Shown one piece after another: positions 15,822 through 23,754 of a stretch of DNA of 31,663 bases. Origin of the DNA: CAYXXZ01 sp964469165 (GTDB taxonomy: Bacteria; Pseudomonadota; Gammaproteobacteria; Pseudomonadales; Porticoccaceae); the NCBI GenBank assembly GCA_964469165.1, contig CAYXXZ010000028.1:1-31663 (forward strand), given 5' to 3'. The notes under the pieces were generated by a model. That model had not been told where the DNA came from. It searched no databases and saw only the letters and a program-made list of their open reading frames with translations. A program made the position numbers and the translations under genes. Within the stretch, counting starts at the first letter, position 1; each line of letters starts with the position of its first letter.

Positions 15822-16595
15822 ATGCGCCTATCAGGCAAGACATTCATCGTTACCGGGGCAGCCCAGGGAATTGGCGCGGCCTGCGCGGCGCGCTTTGCCG
15901 CCGAAGGCGCCAACGTGGTGCTGGCCGATATCGTCGACGACGCGGGCACTGCCCTGGCGTCCGATATCGAGGCGCAAGGGGGGCGCGCCAGATATCTTCA
16001 TTGCGACGTGGCAAGTCTGTCCTCCATCGAGGCGCTGTTGGCCGAGACACTGACCCTCTATGGCGATGTGGATGGCTGTGTGTGTGCGGCGGGAATTGCA
16101 CCCAACACGCCGTTGCTCGATGTCAGTGAGCAGGAGCTGAGCAAAACGCTGGCGGTCAATCTGGTGGGGCCCTTTCTGCTTGGCCAGGCCGTGGCGCGTC
16201 ATCTGGTCAGCCGCGACAAGCCAGGCAGCATCGTCAACATCACCTCGACGAGCGCCTTTCAGTCGGGCCCCGGACAGGTCTCCTACTGTGCCAGCAAGGC
16301 CGGTCTCGGCGGTGTGACGCGCACCATGGCCGTGGCCCTGGCGCCCCACAGAATTCGCGTCAATGCGGTCGCGCCGGGTCCGACCAAAACCACCATGATG
16401 AAAGATGTCATGGCAGTGAATCCGGATGCGATCAAGCCGATCCTGGCGCGCACGCCGCTGGGCCTGGCCGAGCCCGAGGAAATTGCCACCGCGGTGTTGT
16501 TTCTGGCATCCGATGAAGCGAGCTTCATCACGGGAGAAACGCTGGCCGTCGACGGCGGCAGGTTGGTGCTCAACTACACGGTGCCGGTCGACTGA
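15822..16595 (+). CDS. Short-chain dehydrogenase/reductase 3
   Basis: A classical 257-residue SDR starting after CCAGGAG. It has TGAAQGIG (11-18), Asp 36 in LADIV (NAD preference), CAAG as the NNAG equivalent (88-91), Asn 113, Ser 142/144 in NITSTS, and Tyr 155/Lys 159 in YCASK. The end has TGETLAVDGG. It is in an operon with marR. Its last 22 bp overlap, tail to tail, the end of the convergent ferredoxin gene. It is distinct from SDR 1 and 2 and may act at another step of the same pathway. Confidence 0.9.
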   Translation: MRLSGKTFIVTGAAQGIGAACAARFAAEGANVVLADIVDDAGTALASDIEAQGGRARYLHCDVASLSSIEALLAETLTLYGDVDGCVCAAGIAPNTPLLDVSEQELSKTLAVNLVGPFLLGQAVARHLVSRDKPGSIVNITSTSAFQSGPGQVSYCASKAGLGGVTRTMAVALAPHRIRVNAVAPGPTKTTMMKDVMAVNPDAIKPILARTPLGLAEPEEIATAVLFLASDEASFITGETLAVDGGRLVLNYTVPVD

Positions 16596-16891
16596 GCGGG
16601 GCGGATCTCGAGCCAGCTGAAACGGGGCTCGAGGCTGAGGTCCGACTCGGGCAGGCAGCGGCACAGCAACACCTCATCGCCACTCACTGCGTGGTGTTTG
16701 CCGTCGCTTGCGAAGGGCAGGGAAGCGCTGCCCGAAACGATTCGCGCAGTGCAGGCACCGCAGAAACCGTATGAACAGGAGGTCACGCGATAGCCTGCCA
16801 GGTCCGCCGCATCGCTGAGAACCTGGTCCGCCGCGCAGGAAAAATGCACTTCTTCGTTTTTGCTGTTACGCATGCTGATGCGAAAAGTCAC
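16574..16891 (-). CDS. Small plant-type [2Fe-2S] ferredoxin
   Basis: A 105-residue electron carrier with the ferredoxin cluster motif C-x4-C-x2-C (Cys 39, 44, 47 in SCSYGFCGAC) and the fourth ligand Cys 77 in VLLCRC. This is the pattern of plant-type ferredoxins and oxygenase-reductase ferredoxin domains. GTG 16891 is chosen because GAGG lies 8 bases upstream and it restores the first beta strand (VTFRISM). The next ATG at 16873 would remove most of that strand, and the frame upstream of about 16925 runs through a REP element. It would pass electrons to an oxygenase not seen in this window. It lies downstream of rsgA on the same strand but is separated from it by the REP pair. Confidence 0.82.
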   Translation of the reverse strand: MTFRISMRNSKNEEVHFSCAADQVLSDAADLAGYRVTSCSYGFCGACTARIVSGSASLPFASDGKHHAVSGDEVLLCRCLPESDLSLEPRFSWLEIRPAQSTGTV

Positions 16892-16926
16892 GTCTGGAGC
16901 CTCGATCAAAAAGAGATAAGCCTTTC

Positions 16927-16992
16927 TGTAGGAGCTTGCCTGCAAGCGACCCGACACCCGGTAATTTTGTCGCCTGCAGGCAGGCTCCTGCA
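16927..16992. repeat. Inverted pair of REP elements, GTAGGAGC family
   Basis: A 24-bp unit at 16927-16950, starting TGTAGGAGC and ending GCAAGCGAC, is repeated in inverted orientation at 16969-16992 with three substitutions or so. Each copy has the GTAGGAGC head followed by an imperfect hairpin (GCTTG..CAAGC and GCCTGC..GCAGGC type). This is the layout of Pseudomonas-type REP doublets (BIMEs), mobilised by REP-associated tyrosine transposases. It is a different family from the GGGC(A/G)ATTC repeats further right. Confidence 0.8.
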
Positions 16993-17028
16993 CAGGTATA
17001 TTCCCACACCGGCAGAGTCCGCAAGGAA

Positions 17029-18012
17029 TCATCCCATATCAGCGATGATGTGGTGGTAGCTTGCCAGGCGCTCTGCACTGATCTTGCCTGCCTCGAAGGC
17101 CTCGACGATCGAGCAGCCGGGCTCGTCGCGATGGCGGCAATCGCGGAAGCGGCAGGTGCCGAGCCAGGGGCGAAATTCCACGAAGCCCGCGGCAATCTGC
17201 TCGCGGTCCAGATGGATCAGGCCGAACTCGCGAATTCCCGGTGAATCGATCAGGCATCCTCCTTCGGACAGCACATAGAAGCGCGCCGCCGTGGTGGTGT
17301 GGCGGCCCTTTGCTACCAGGGACAATTCGCCCGTGGCGGCCTCGGCCTCGGGGTGAATGCGGTTGATGAGCGAAGACTTTCCCGCCCCCGACTGGCCCAC
17401 CAGGACGGTGACGCGGTCGCGCAAAGCGGCGGCCAGGGCGTCGAGCCCCAGGCCCTGTTTCGCGGATACCGACAGCAGGGTGTAGCCGAGCCGGCGATAA
17501 AGACCGAGCAGATCAGCGAGTTGACCTGTAGGGTCGAGCTCCATCTTGTTGAAGATCAGCAACGGCTCGATGCCGAGCTGTTCGATGGCCACCAGATAGC
17601 GGTCGATGAGGTTCTGGTGCGGAGCCGGTTCGGGGGCGAACACCACGGCGATCTGGTCGACATTGGCGACGACGGGGCGCAACTGGCCCTGGGTATCGGG
17701 GCGGGACATGAGGGTATTGCGCGGCAGCACCGATTCGACCACCCCGGTGGGTTCGCCGGGGCGCCAGATCACCCGGTCGCCGGTGACCAGATCGCCCAGA
17801 TTGGCGCGGATGTGGCAGCGCACGGGCTGCGCGCCGGGCGCCAGCGGCAGTGCAAGCACATCCGCCTGCTTGCCGTAGCGGGTGACCACCAGACCCTCAC
17901 AGTGCGTGCCGAGAGCGTCGTCCTCAGCGGCAACGGTGTCGCCCTGGCGCAGGCGTTCCTTGTGACCGGCAATGCGGCGCCGCTGCTGGTGGCTGAGTTT
18001 GCGTTTGGCCAT
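17029..18012 (-). CDS. rsgA: Ribosome small-subunit biogenesis GTPase RsgA
   Basis: This 327-residue circularly permuted GTPase acts late in 30S subunit maturation. An N-terminal OB-fold (about 35-100) is followed by the permuted G motifs: G4 NKMEL (155-159), G5 SAK (183-185), G1 GQSGAGKSS (206-214) and G3 DSPG (256-259). A C-terminal zinc-binding region contains Cys 287, Cys 292, His 294 and Cys 300. The N-terminus MAKRKLSHQQRRRI is the basic tail typical of gammaproteobacterial RsgA, so the start is placed at 18012 rather than at the frame limit 18084. It is divergent from orn across 88 bp. Confidence 0.97.
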   Translation of the reverse strand: MAKRKLSHQQRRRIAGHKERLRQGDTVAAEDDALGTHCEGLVVTRYGKQADVLALPLAPGAQPVRCHIRANLGDLVTGDRVIWRPGEPTGVVESVLPRNTLMSRPDTQGQLRPVVANVDQIAVVFAPEPAPHQNLIDRYLVAIEQLGIEPLLIFNKMELDPTGQLADLLGLYRRLGYTLLSVSAKQGLGLDALAAALRDRVTVLVGQSGAGKSSLINRIHPEAEAATGELSLVAKGRHTTTAARFYVLSEGGCLIDSPGIREFGLIHLDREQIAAGFVEFRPWLGTCRFRDCRHRDEPGCSIVEAFEAGKISAERLASYHHIIADMG

Positions 18013-18100
18013 TGAAGCCCTGCTGTGGTGAATCGGCGGTAAGGATATAGCATAATTGCCAGCGCCAGGAAATGCTGTACCCATCGCGCAAGGACATGAT

Positions 18101-18664
18101 ATGAACTCTCAGATTGCCACCAGGGATCCTCTGAACCTCATCTGGATCGATCTCGAAATGACCGGCCTGTTGCCGGAAAGCGACGTAATCATCGAGATCG
18201 CCACGCTGGTGACGGACAAGGATCTCAACGTACTGGCCTCCGGGCCGGTGATCGCCATTCACCAGGAAGATGCGATCCTCGATGGCATGGACGAGTGGAA
18301 CACACGCCAGCACGGCCAGTCGGGCCTGACCCAGCGGGTTCGCGAGAGCCGCATCTCCTGCGCCGAAGCGGAGCGCGCGACCCTCGAATTTCTCGCCCGG
18401 TGGGTAGAAGCGGGGGTGTCACCCATGTGTGGCAACTCCATCTGCCAGGACCGCCGTTTTCTCGCCCGCTACATGCCCTCGCTGGAAAAATTCTTCCACT
18501 ACCGCAACCTGGATGTGAGCTCGGTCAAGGAAATCGCCCGGCGCTGGCGCCCCGAACTGGCCAACGGCTTTGGCAAGAAGGCGCGCCACCTGGCGATGGA
18601 CGATATTCTCGATTCCATTGCGGAGCTGGCGTATTACCGGGAGTGTTTTTTCCGTACGGAATAA
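18101..18664 (+). CDS. orn: Oligoribonuclease
   Basis: A 187-residue DEDDh 3'-5' exoribonuclease that degrades 2-5 nt RNAs and pGpG, the breakdown product of c-di-GMP. The catalytic residues are visible: Asp 17 and Glu 19 in WIDLEMTGL, Asp 117 in CGNSICQDRRF, His 163 and Asp 168 in ARHLAMDDI. The length matches the family. ATG 18101 follows AAGGACA. It is divergent from rsgA, a common gammaproteobacterial arrangement. A REP pair begins 6 bp after the stop codon. Confidence 0.97.
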   Translation: MNSQIATRDPLNLIWIDLEMTGLLPESDVIIEIATLVTDKDLNVLASGPVIAIHQEDAILDGMDEWNTRQHGQSGLTQRVRESRISCAEAERATLEFLARWVEAGVSPMCGNSICQDRRFLARYMPSLEKFFHYRNLDVSSVKEIARRWRPELANGFGKKARHLAMDDILDSIAELAYYRECFFRTE

Positions 18665-18669
18665 CCATA

Positions 18670-18733
18670 GGGCGATTCGTGATCGCCCCTGCACCGGCTC
18701 TCGCACCCCGTAGGGGCGATTCACGAATCGCCC
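18670..18733. repeat. Inverted REP-like pair (GGGCGATTC family), copy 1
   Basis: GGGCGATTCGTGATCGCCCC at 18670-18689 and GTAGGGGCGATTCACGAATC followed by GCCC at 18710-18733 are inverted copies of one palindromic unit. The right-hand copy overlaps the end of the WecA-like gene. It supplies the last codons and the TGA stop (18721-18723). Confidence 0.85.
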
Positions 18734-19770
18734 TGACGTCCCGCCCGCGCATAGACACAGAGTGCAGACAGAGTACCGTAGACGATGATGAACCCGGCGA
18801 TGCCGGGGAGCATCTCCGCCGCAACCAACAAAGCGACGGGCATCTGAAACAGACAGAAGACCAGGCCGAACAGCAGCAACCAGGTGCGATGCGCCACCGT
18901 GCGCGCGGTTTCCGCCGCCACACCCTGTTCGCGCAGCGCCTGCTCGCGCCATGAGCAGAACAGCTGATAAACGTGGCTGCGATGAGCCTGATGAAAAGGT
19001 TTGCCCTGCACAATGCGGCTGATCAGCGTGACGGTGGCGTCACAGGTGAATCCCGCCAGCAGGATCAGCCACAGCCACAGAACCTCGGGCGCCAGGCTCG
19101 CATCCAGCATCATGGCGCCGGCGATCACGAAGCCGACAAACGCACTTCCCGTATCGCCCATGAAAATCCGCGCCGGCGGAAAATTGAACAGCATGAAACC
19201 GGCGGCGGCGCAGGCGATCACCAGCGCCAGCCAGGCCAGTTCTCCGGGGTAAAGACCGAGACTGTCGAGCAGATAGAGCCCCGCACCCAGCAAGATGGTC
19301 TGCAAGGCGGCGATGCCATCGATGCCGTCGATGAAGTTGTAGAGATTGGTGAGCCATACCACGGTCAGCAGCGCGGTCACTGCGGCGAACCCTGTGATCA
19401 GTACACCGCTGGTGGCTTGCAGTGCCGCGAGAGGAAACGCCAGTGCCGCTACCGCGACGCCCAGCTGTGTCAGAAAGCGCGGCAGCGGGTCAAGACCGCG
19501 AACATCGTCAACCAGCCCGACCAGAGAGAGGATCAACCCCGCGGCTCCCAGAACCAACAGTGCCGGAGAGCTGCTGACGAACAGGCAGGTGCACACCACC
19601 AGCGCGAGGGCGACGCCGCCACCCTTGGGAGTGGGCAGATTGTGGGAACTACGGGCATTGGGTACATCGACGATCCGCAAGCGCCGGATGACGACATAAG
19701 TCACCCCGGTGAGCAGGGCACTGAGGGCAAAAACGACAATGAAAAACCAGGGGGAGTCGGGGACGATCAT
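18721..19770 (-). CDS. WecA/WbpL-like undecaprenyl-phosphate sugar-1-phosphate transferase
   Basis: This 349-residue polytopic inner-membrane protein of the MraY/WecA family (about ten hydrophobic segments) starts lipid-linked glycan assembly by placing HexNAc-1-P on undecaprenyl phosphate. Motifs seen are the Mg-binding LVDDVRGLD (87-94), NLYNFIDGIDG (142-152), FNFPPARIFMGDTGS (195-209) and a His-rich cytosolic loop (HQAHRSHVYQ). It is closer to WbpL-type enzymes than to MraY. The ATG overlaps the stop of the preceding glycosyltransferase (ATGA), so the two are translationally coupled. It is the last gene of the leftward cluster. Its final residues QGDS and the stop lie inside a REP-like element, so the natural C-terminus may have been replaced. 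Confidence 0.9.
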   Translation of the reverse strand: MIVPDSPWFFIVVFALSALLTGVTYVVIRRLRIVDVPNARSSHNLPTPKGGGVALALVVCTCLFVSSSPALLVLGAAGLILSLVGLVDDVRGLDPLPRFLTQLGVAVAALAFPLAALQATSGVLITGFAAVTALLTVVWLTNLYNFIDGIDGIAALQTILLGAGLYLLDSLGLYPGELAWLALVIACAAAGFMLFNFPPARIFMGDTGSAFVGFVIAGAMMLDASLAPEVLWLWLILLAGFTCDATVTLISRIVQGKPFHQAHRSHVYQLFCSWREQALREQGVAAETARTVAHRTWLLLFGLVFCLFQMPVALLVAAEMLPGIAGFIIVYGTLSALCVYARAGRQGDS

Positions 19771-20930
19771 CCGTGCGATGAGGATATGGCGGCGAGGGAT
19801 TGATAGAGCGCGGCATACTGACGGCCCATTGCCTCGCCGGTAAAAAGTGTCTCGTAGCGCCAGCGTGCATTCTGGCCCCATTCGCGGGCGAGCGCCTCGT
19901 CACCGACCAGAAGATTCATGGCCTGTGCCAGCTGTGCCGGATCCGCCGGTGCCACCACCAGGCCGGTATGGCGGTCGAGATTCACGTAGCTGGTGCCGGT
20001 GCCGATCTCACAGCTGATCATGGGCTTGGCCATCATCGCGGCCTCGATCAGCGATATGCCGAAGGCTTCCGAGGGTAGATGGGAGGGAAACACCATCGCC
20101 CGGCAGGCGGCGAGCAGCGCCATTTTTTCCGTGTCGCTGATGCGACCGACGAAGTGAACATTGTGCAGCCCGTGGTCGCGGGCATACGCCTTCAGGCTCT
20201 GCTCCTCGGGGCCGGCGCCGGCAATCACGATGTTGGCGCGGGTGGCGGACGCCGCCTCCAGCAAGAAATTCAGTCCCTTGTAGTAGCGCAGTACGCCCAC
20301 GAAAAACAGAAAATCGTCGCCGTACCGGCGGCGGCAGGCGGCCACGCTGTCATCGCCGGGACGCGGGCAGTTGCTGTCGTCGAGGCCGATGGGAATCACC
20401 TGCACCCGATCGCGGTACTCCTGCAGCAGCGAACTGTTTGCCACATAATTGGGCGAAGTGGCAATGATGCGATCGACGCGCTGGAGAAAACGGCGCATCA
20501 ACGGGCGATACAAAGGGTAGATCGCCTTCTGGCGCACGATGTCGGAGTGGTAGGTGACGACAGTCGGCTTCCTGGTCACCTCGCCGCCTGCCAGGTGGAG
20601 CAGGTCGCCAAAAGGCCAGGGAAAGTGGTAGTGCAGCACGTCAGCCCAGGCGGCCTGGCGACGAAAAGGCGCGAGTGCCGACAGCGACATGCCGCAGGAG
20701 GCGATTTCCACATGGCGCTTGGCCTGAAATACGTCGGCCTCCTCGCGGTGCAATGGCTCCGCTGACGGGTTCGGGCTGAGCGCGAACACCCGGCTCTCCA
20801 CACCCAGATGGCGAGTGTTGCGACACGCCTGGTGGATCACTTCCTCGCCGCCGCCCTGGGTATCGGGGAAGTAGGTGCGATAGACGTGGAGAACCCTGAG
20901 GGGCTGCGGGAGCTCCTGGTAAAGGCTCAT
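19767..20930 (-). CDS. GT4-family glycosyltransferase (388 aa)
   Basis: A GT-B fold retaining glycosyltransferase. The N-terminal domain begins LRVLHVYRTYFPDTQGGGEE, with the Gly-rich loop near the acceptor. The C-terminal domain has FVGVLRYYKGLNFLLEA and the E-x7-E donor site SEAFGISLIEAA. It probably uses a nucleotide sugar such as GDP-mannose at the cytosolic face of the inner membrane. The start is set at 20930, where the ATG overlaps the manC stop (ATGA); the longer frame to 21110 lies within manC. Its place between manC and the WecA-like gene suggests it adds an early sugar (adaptor or first mannose) on the primed lipid. Confidence 0.9.
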   Translation of the reverse strand: MSLYQELPQPLRVLHVYRTYFPDTQGGGEEVIHQACRNTRHLGVESRVFALSPNPSAEPLHREEADVFQAKRHVEIASCGMSLSALAPFRRQAAWADVLHYHFPWPFGDLLHLAGGEVTRKPTVVTYHSDIVRQKAIYPLYRPLMRRFLQRVDRIIATSPNYVANSSLLQEYRDRVQVIPIGLDDSNCPRPGDDSVAACRRRYGDDFLFFVGVLRYYKGLNFLLEAASATRANIVIAGAGPEEQSLKAYARDHGLHNVHFVGRISDTEKMALLAACRAMVFPSHLPSEAFGISLIEAAMMAKPMISCEIGTGTSYVNLDRHTGLVVAPADPAQLAQAMNLLVGDEALAREWGQNARWRYETLFTGEAMGRQYAALYQSLAAISSSHG

Positions 20931-22345
20931 TGGGGAACCCGGCCGTAGGAATCTTCCAGGCGCACGATGTCGTCTTCGCCCAGGTACGACCCGCTCTGCA
21001 CCTCGATGATTTCGAGTTCCACCTTGCCGGGGTTCTCCAGGCGGTGGGGCGTGCCGAGGGGAATGAAGGTGGACTGGTTTTCGGTCAGCAGCACCACCTT
21101 GTCGCCGCACGTCACCCTGGCGGTGCCGCGTACCACGATCCAGTGCTCGGCGCGATGGTGGTGCAATTGCAGCGACAGTTTGCCGCCGGGTTTGACGGAG
21201 ATGCGCTTGACCTGAAAGCGATCACCCTGGTCGAGACAGTCGTAGTGGCCCCAGGGCCGGAATACCTTGCGGTGATAGAGGTGGCGGCTACTGCCCTGCG
21301 CTTCCAGCTGGCTGACCACCAGCTTGACGTCCTGCGCGCGGTTGCGCGGCGCAACCAGCACGGCGTCATCGGAGTCGACGATCACCAGGTCGTCGACTCC
21401 CACCGCGGCGATCAGGCGTTTCTCGCCCACCATCAGGCAGTTGCGGCTGTCGATGGCCAGCACCTGGCCCTGACCGGCATTGCCGTGCTCATCCTTCGTT
21501 TCGATATCCCAGAGCGATTGCCAGGAGCCGAGGTCGTTCCAGCCGGCATCCAATGGTACCACCGCCGCGGCCTGGGTTTTTTCCATGACGGCGTAATCGA
21601 CGGAATCGCCGGGGCATGCCTCGAAGGCGCTGCGTTGCAGCCAGGTGAAATCCCGATCCACCTGTGCGCCTGCCAGCGCCTCGCGGCAATGGCGGTGGAT
21701 GTCGGGATTGAGGCGTTCCATCTCTTCGAGAAAGCGCGCGGCGCGAAAGATGAACATGCCGCTGTTCCAGTAGTATCCGCCGTCGGCGATGAAGCTCGCG
21801 GCGCGCTCGGCGTCGGGCTTCTCGACGAAACTCTCCACGGCAAAGGTATCTTCCAGGTGCTCGGCCGGCGCCGCGCGGCGAATGTAGCCGTAGCCGGTTT
21901 CCGCGCAGTGGGGCACGATGCCGAAAGTCACCAGCATGCCCTGGCGCGCGGCCTCGGCGCCGCGCTCGACCGCGCTGTGAAAGCTGGCGATGTCGCCGAT
22001 CACATGGTCGGCGGGCAGTACCAGCAGCAGGGCGTCCGCATCCTGTTCGAGGGCGCGGAGAGCGGCCAGGGTCACGGCGGGCGCGGTGTTGCGACCGCAG
22101 GGTTCGAGAAGAATGGCGTCCGCGGTGATGCCGACCTGTTGCAACTGTTCTGCGACCATGAAGCGGTGTTGCTCGTTGCATACCACGATGGGCGCGGATA
22201 CCGGCAGGCCGCGCAGACGCAGGGCGGTCTGCTGGATCATGGTGGTGTCGTGATCGGTCAGGGGCAAGAATTGCTTGGGATATTCGCGGCGGGACTGGGG
22301 CCACAGGCGGGAACCGGAACCCCCGGAAAGAATCACTGGAATCAT
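20927..22345 (-). CDS. manC: Mannose-1-phosphate guanylyltransferase / mannose-6-phosphate isomerase
   Basis: A bifunctional 472-residue type II enzyme making GDP-mannose. The N-terminal nucleotidyltransferase domain has LSGGSGSRLWPQSRREYPKQ (6-25) and FVEKP (173-177). The C-terminal cupin PMI domain (about 325-470) has KPGGKLSLQLHHHRAEHWIV and STFIPLGTPHRLENPG. The length is standard. GDP-mannose, or GDP-rhamnose made from it, is thus the likely sugar for this cluster. No phosphomannomutase or GDP-mannose dehydratase is present in the window. It overlaps the next GT gene by 4 bp. A REP pair lies between it and the upstream GT gene. Confidence 0.95.
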   Translation of the reverse strand: MIPVILSGGSGSRLWPQSRREYPKQFLPLTDHDTTMIQQTALRLRGLPVSAPIVVCNEQHRFMVAEQLQQVGITADAILLEPCGRNTAPAVTLAALRALEQDADALLLVLPADHVIGDIASFHSAVERGAEAARQGMLVTFGIVPHCAETGYGYIRRAAPAEHLEDTFAVESFVEKPDAERAASFIADGGYYWNSGMFIFRAARFLEEMERLNPDIHRHCREALAGAQVDRDFTWLQRSAFEACPGDSVDYAVMEKTQAAAVVPLDAGWNDLGSWQSLWDIETKDEHGNAGQGQVLAIDSRNCLMVGEKRLIAAVGVDDLVIVDSDDAVLVAPRNRAQDVKLVVSQLEAQGSSRHLYHRKVFRPWGHYDCLDQGDRFQVKRISVKPGGKLSLQLHHHRAEHWIVVRGTARVTCGDKVVLLTENQSTFIPLGTPHRLENPGKVELEIIEVQSGSYLGEDDIVRLEDSYGRVPQ

Positions 22346-22468
22346 CAGGTCCTCTCGGCGTCTGCAGGCGCGCTGGCGGATGGGGGCGGAGTCAAGCTAT
22401 CAATCAAGATTGTTGTCGGTTGTCGGCTCACCGTTTGTTCCACGTCATCCTCCTGTTTCATCTCTTTT

Positions 22469-22536
22469 GGGCGGTTCGTGAATCGCCCCTACGCATGGAT
22501 CATCCGCAGCCCGCAGGGGCGATTCACGAATCGCCC
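22469..22536. repeat. Inverted REP-like pair (GGGCGATTC family), copy 2
   Basis: The left unit at 22469-22493 reads GGGCGGTTCGTGAATCGCCC then CTACG. The right unit at 22512-22536 is its inverse, CGCAG then GGGCGATTCACGAATCGCCC. They lie in the 197-bp gap between manC and the upstream GT gene, 7 bp from the latter's stop. The rest of that gap shows no gene. Confidence 0.85.
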
Positions 22537-22542
22537 GGGGGT

Positions 22543-23754
22543 TCAAGCGCCGAGCGCCTTCCCGTAAACATCGACGGTTTGTCGGGCGCAGTGGCTCCAG
22601 GTAAACGCCGCCGCGCGCTGCAGGCCCTTGTGGCGCAGGGTGGCGGCCAGATCATGGTCCTGAAGCAGGCCGGCCATGGTCTCGTTGATGACATCGACAT
22701 TTTCGGGGTCGACAGTATACCCACAATCTCCCGTCACTTCCCTGAGTGCCGAGGAGTTCGCCGTGAGTACCGGCACGCCGCTGGCCATGGCCTCGATCAC
22801 CGGCAGGCCAAACCCCTCATAAATGGAAAGATAGGCGAACAACCCTGCGCCCGCCATCAGTTGCTGCAGGCACTCCCTGGCCTGGTAGCCGGTAACAACG
22901 ACCCGGTGCGGAAGCTTTATCTTGCTGATGCGGTCCGTCAATTGCTGGTGCTTCCAGCCGGGTGAGCCGCTCAATACCAGCGGGAAACGGCCAGCGAGGT
23001 CGCCGGGCAGGGCCTGGTAGGCGGCGAGCAGTTGCTCCAGGTTCTTGCGGGGCTCGAGGGTCGCCACCGAGAGGATGTACTGTCCCGGCTGCAACTGCCA
23101 GCGCGCCAGAGTGGCGGCGAGTTCCGTGTGCGCTCTGGGGTGAAAGCCGGGGTCGCAGCCGTTGTGACACACGCTGAGCTTGCTCGCATCCCTGACCAGA
23201 CCCAGATCGAGCATCTCCTGGCGGGTGAAATCGCTCACGCAGATGATCTGCTGCGCCCGCTCGACAGCGCGCGGCAGATGGCGGTCGAGCCATTGGATGC
23301 GCTGCGCCGGATGGGTTTCCGGGTGGCGGATGTGGGACAGGTCGTGCACGGTGATCACCGTGGGGCCGTCGTGGTTCGGCGCAATGTAGTTGGGAGCGTG
23401 CAGGAGACTGTTTCGGTGTGCCCGCAACAGCTGGCTGCCATAGTGCAGGCGCAAACCGCGCAGCGCCATGGCTGCAGCGGGCATACGATCGAGGACTTTC
23501 CTGGCAAAAGCGAGTGCGCGTTGGCGGCCGTCGTTGCGCGGTTTTCTGACGGGATCCTCTGTGTCGCTCAACAAGCTTTCCACCTGCCCAGCCAAAACCT
23601 GGGGCGGGATGAAACCGCTCAGCCCCAACCCGGTGACGGCGCCGATCTCGTCCATGGCGAGCAGTTCTTCGAGCAGGTGCGCGGCATAGTAGCCGATGCC
23701 GGTCAACGGCGGCTTGAGTGCGTCACAGGTGAAGATCAGGTCGATGGGCGTCAT
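22543..23754 (-). CDS. GT4-family glycosyltransferase (403 aa, WbdB/C-like)
   Basis: A GT-B fold retaining transferase starting IDLIFTCDALKPPLTGIGYY, with a Gly-rich loop (PLTGIGYY). Further segments are VTVHDLSHIRHPE and ICVSDFTRQ; the C-terminal domain has SVATLEPRKNLEQLLAAY and the E-x7-E donor motif YEGFGLPVIEAMASGVP. This pattern is typical of mannosyl- or rhamnosyltransferases of polymannan O-antigen clusters (WbdB/WbdC, WbpY/Z type). Its ATG overlaps the stop of the methyltransferase gene (ATGA), so the two are coupled. Sugar and linkage are not determinable from sequence by eye. Confidence 0.9.
   Translation of the reverse strand: MTPIDLIFTCDALKPPLTGIGYYAAHLLEELLAMDEIGAVTGLGLSGFIPPQVLAGQVESLLSDTEDPVRKPRNDGRQRALAFARKVLDRMPAAAMALRGLRLHYGSQLLRAHRNSLLHAPNYIAPNHDGPTVITVHDLSHIRHPETHPAQRIQWLDRHLPRAVERAQQIICVSDFTRQEMLDLGLVRDASKLSVCHNGCDPGFHPRAHTELAATLARWQLQPGQYILSVATLEPRKNLEQLLAAYQALPGDLAGRFPLVLSGSPGWKHQQLTDRISKIKLPHRVVVTGYQARECLQQLMAGAGLFAYLSIYEGFGLPVIEAMASGVPVLTANSSALREVTGDCGYTVDPENVDVINETMAGLLQDHDLAATLRHKGLQRAAAFTWSHCARQTVDVYGKALGA

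Noticed and set aside
18013..18100. Promoters in the rsgA-orn divergent region
   Set aside because: TATAGC/CATAAT-like boxes are present but no -35 element at suitable spacing could be found for either gene, so none is reported.
20930..22567. Long open frame on the plus strand opposite manC (545 codons)
   Set aside because: It is antisense to a clearly conserved ManC and is a by-product of high-GC codon bias.
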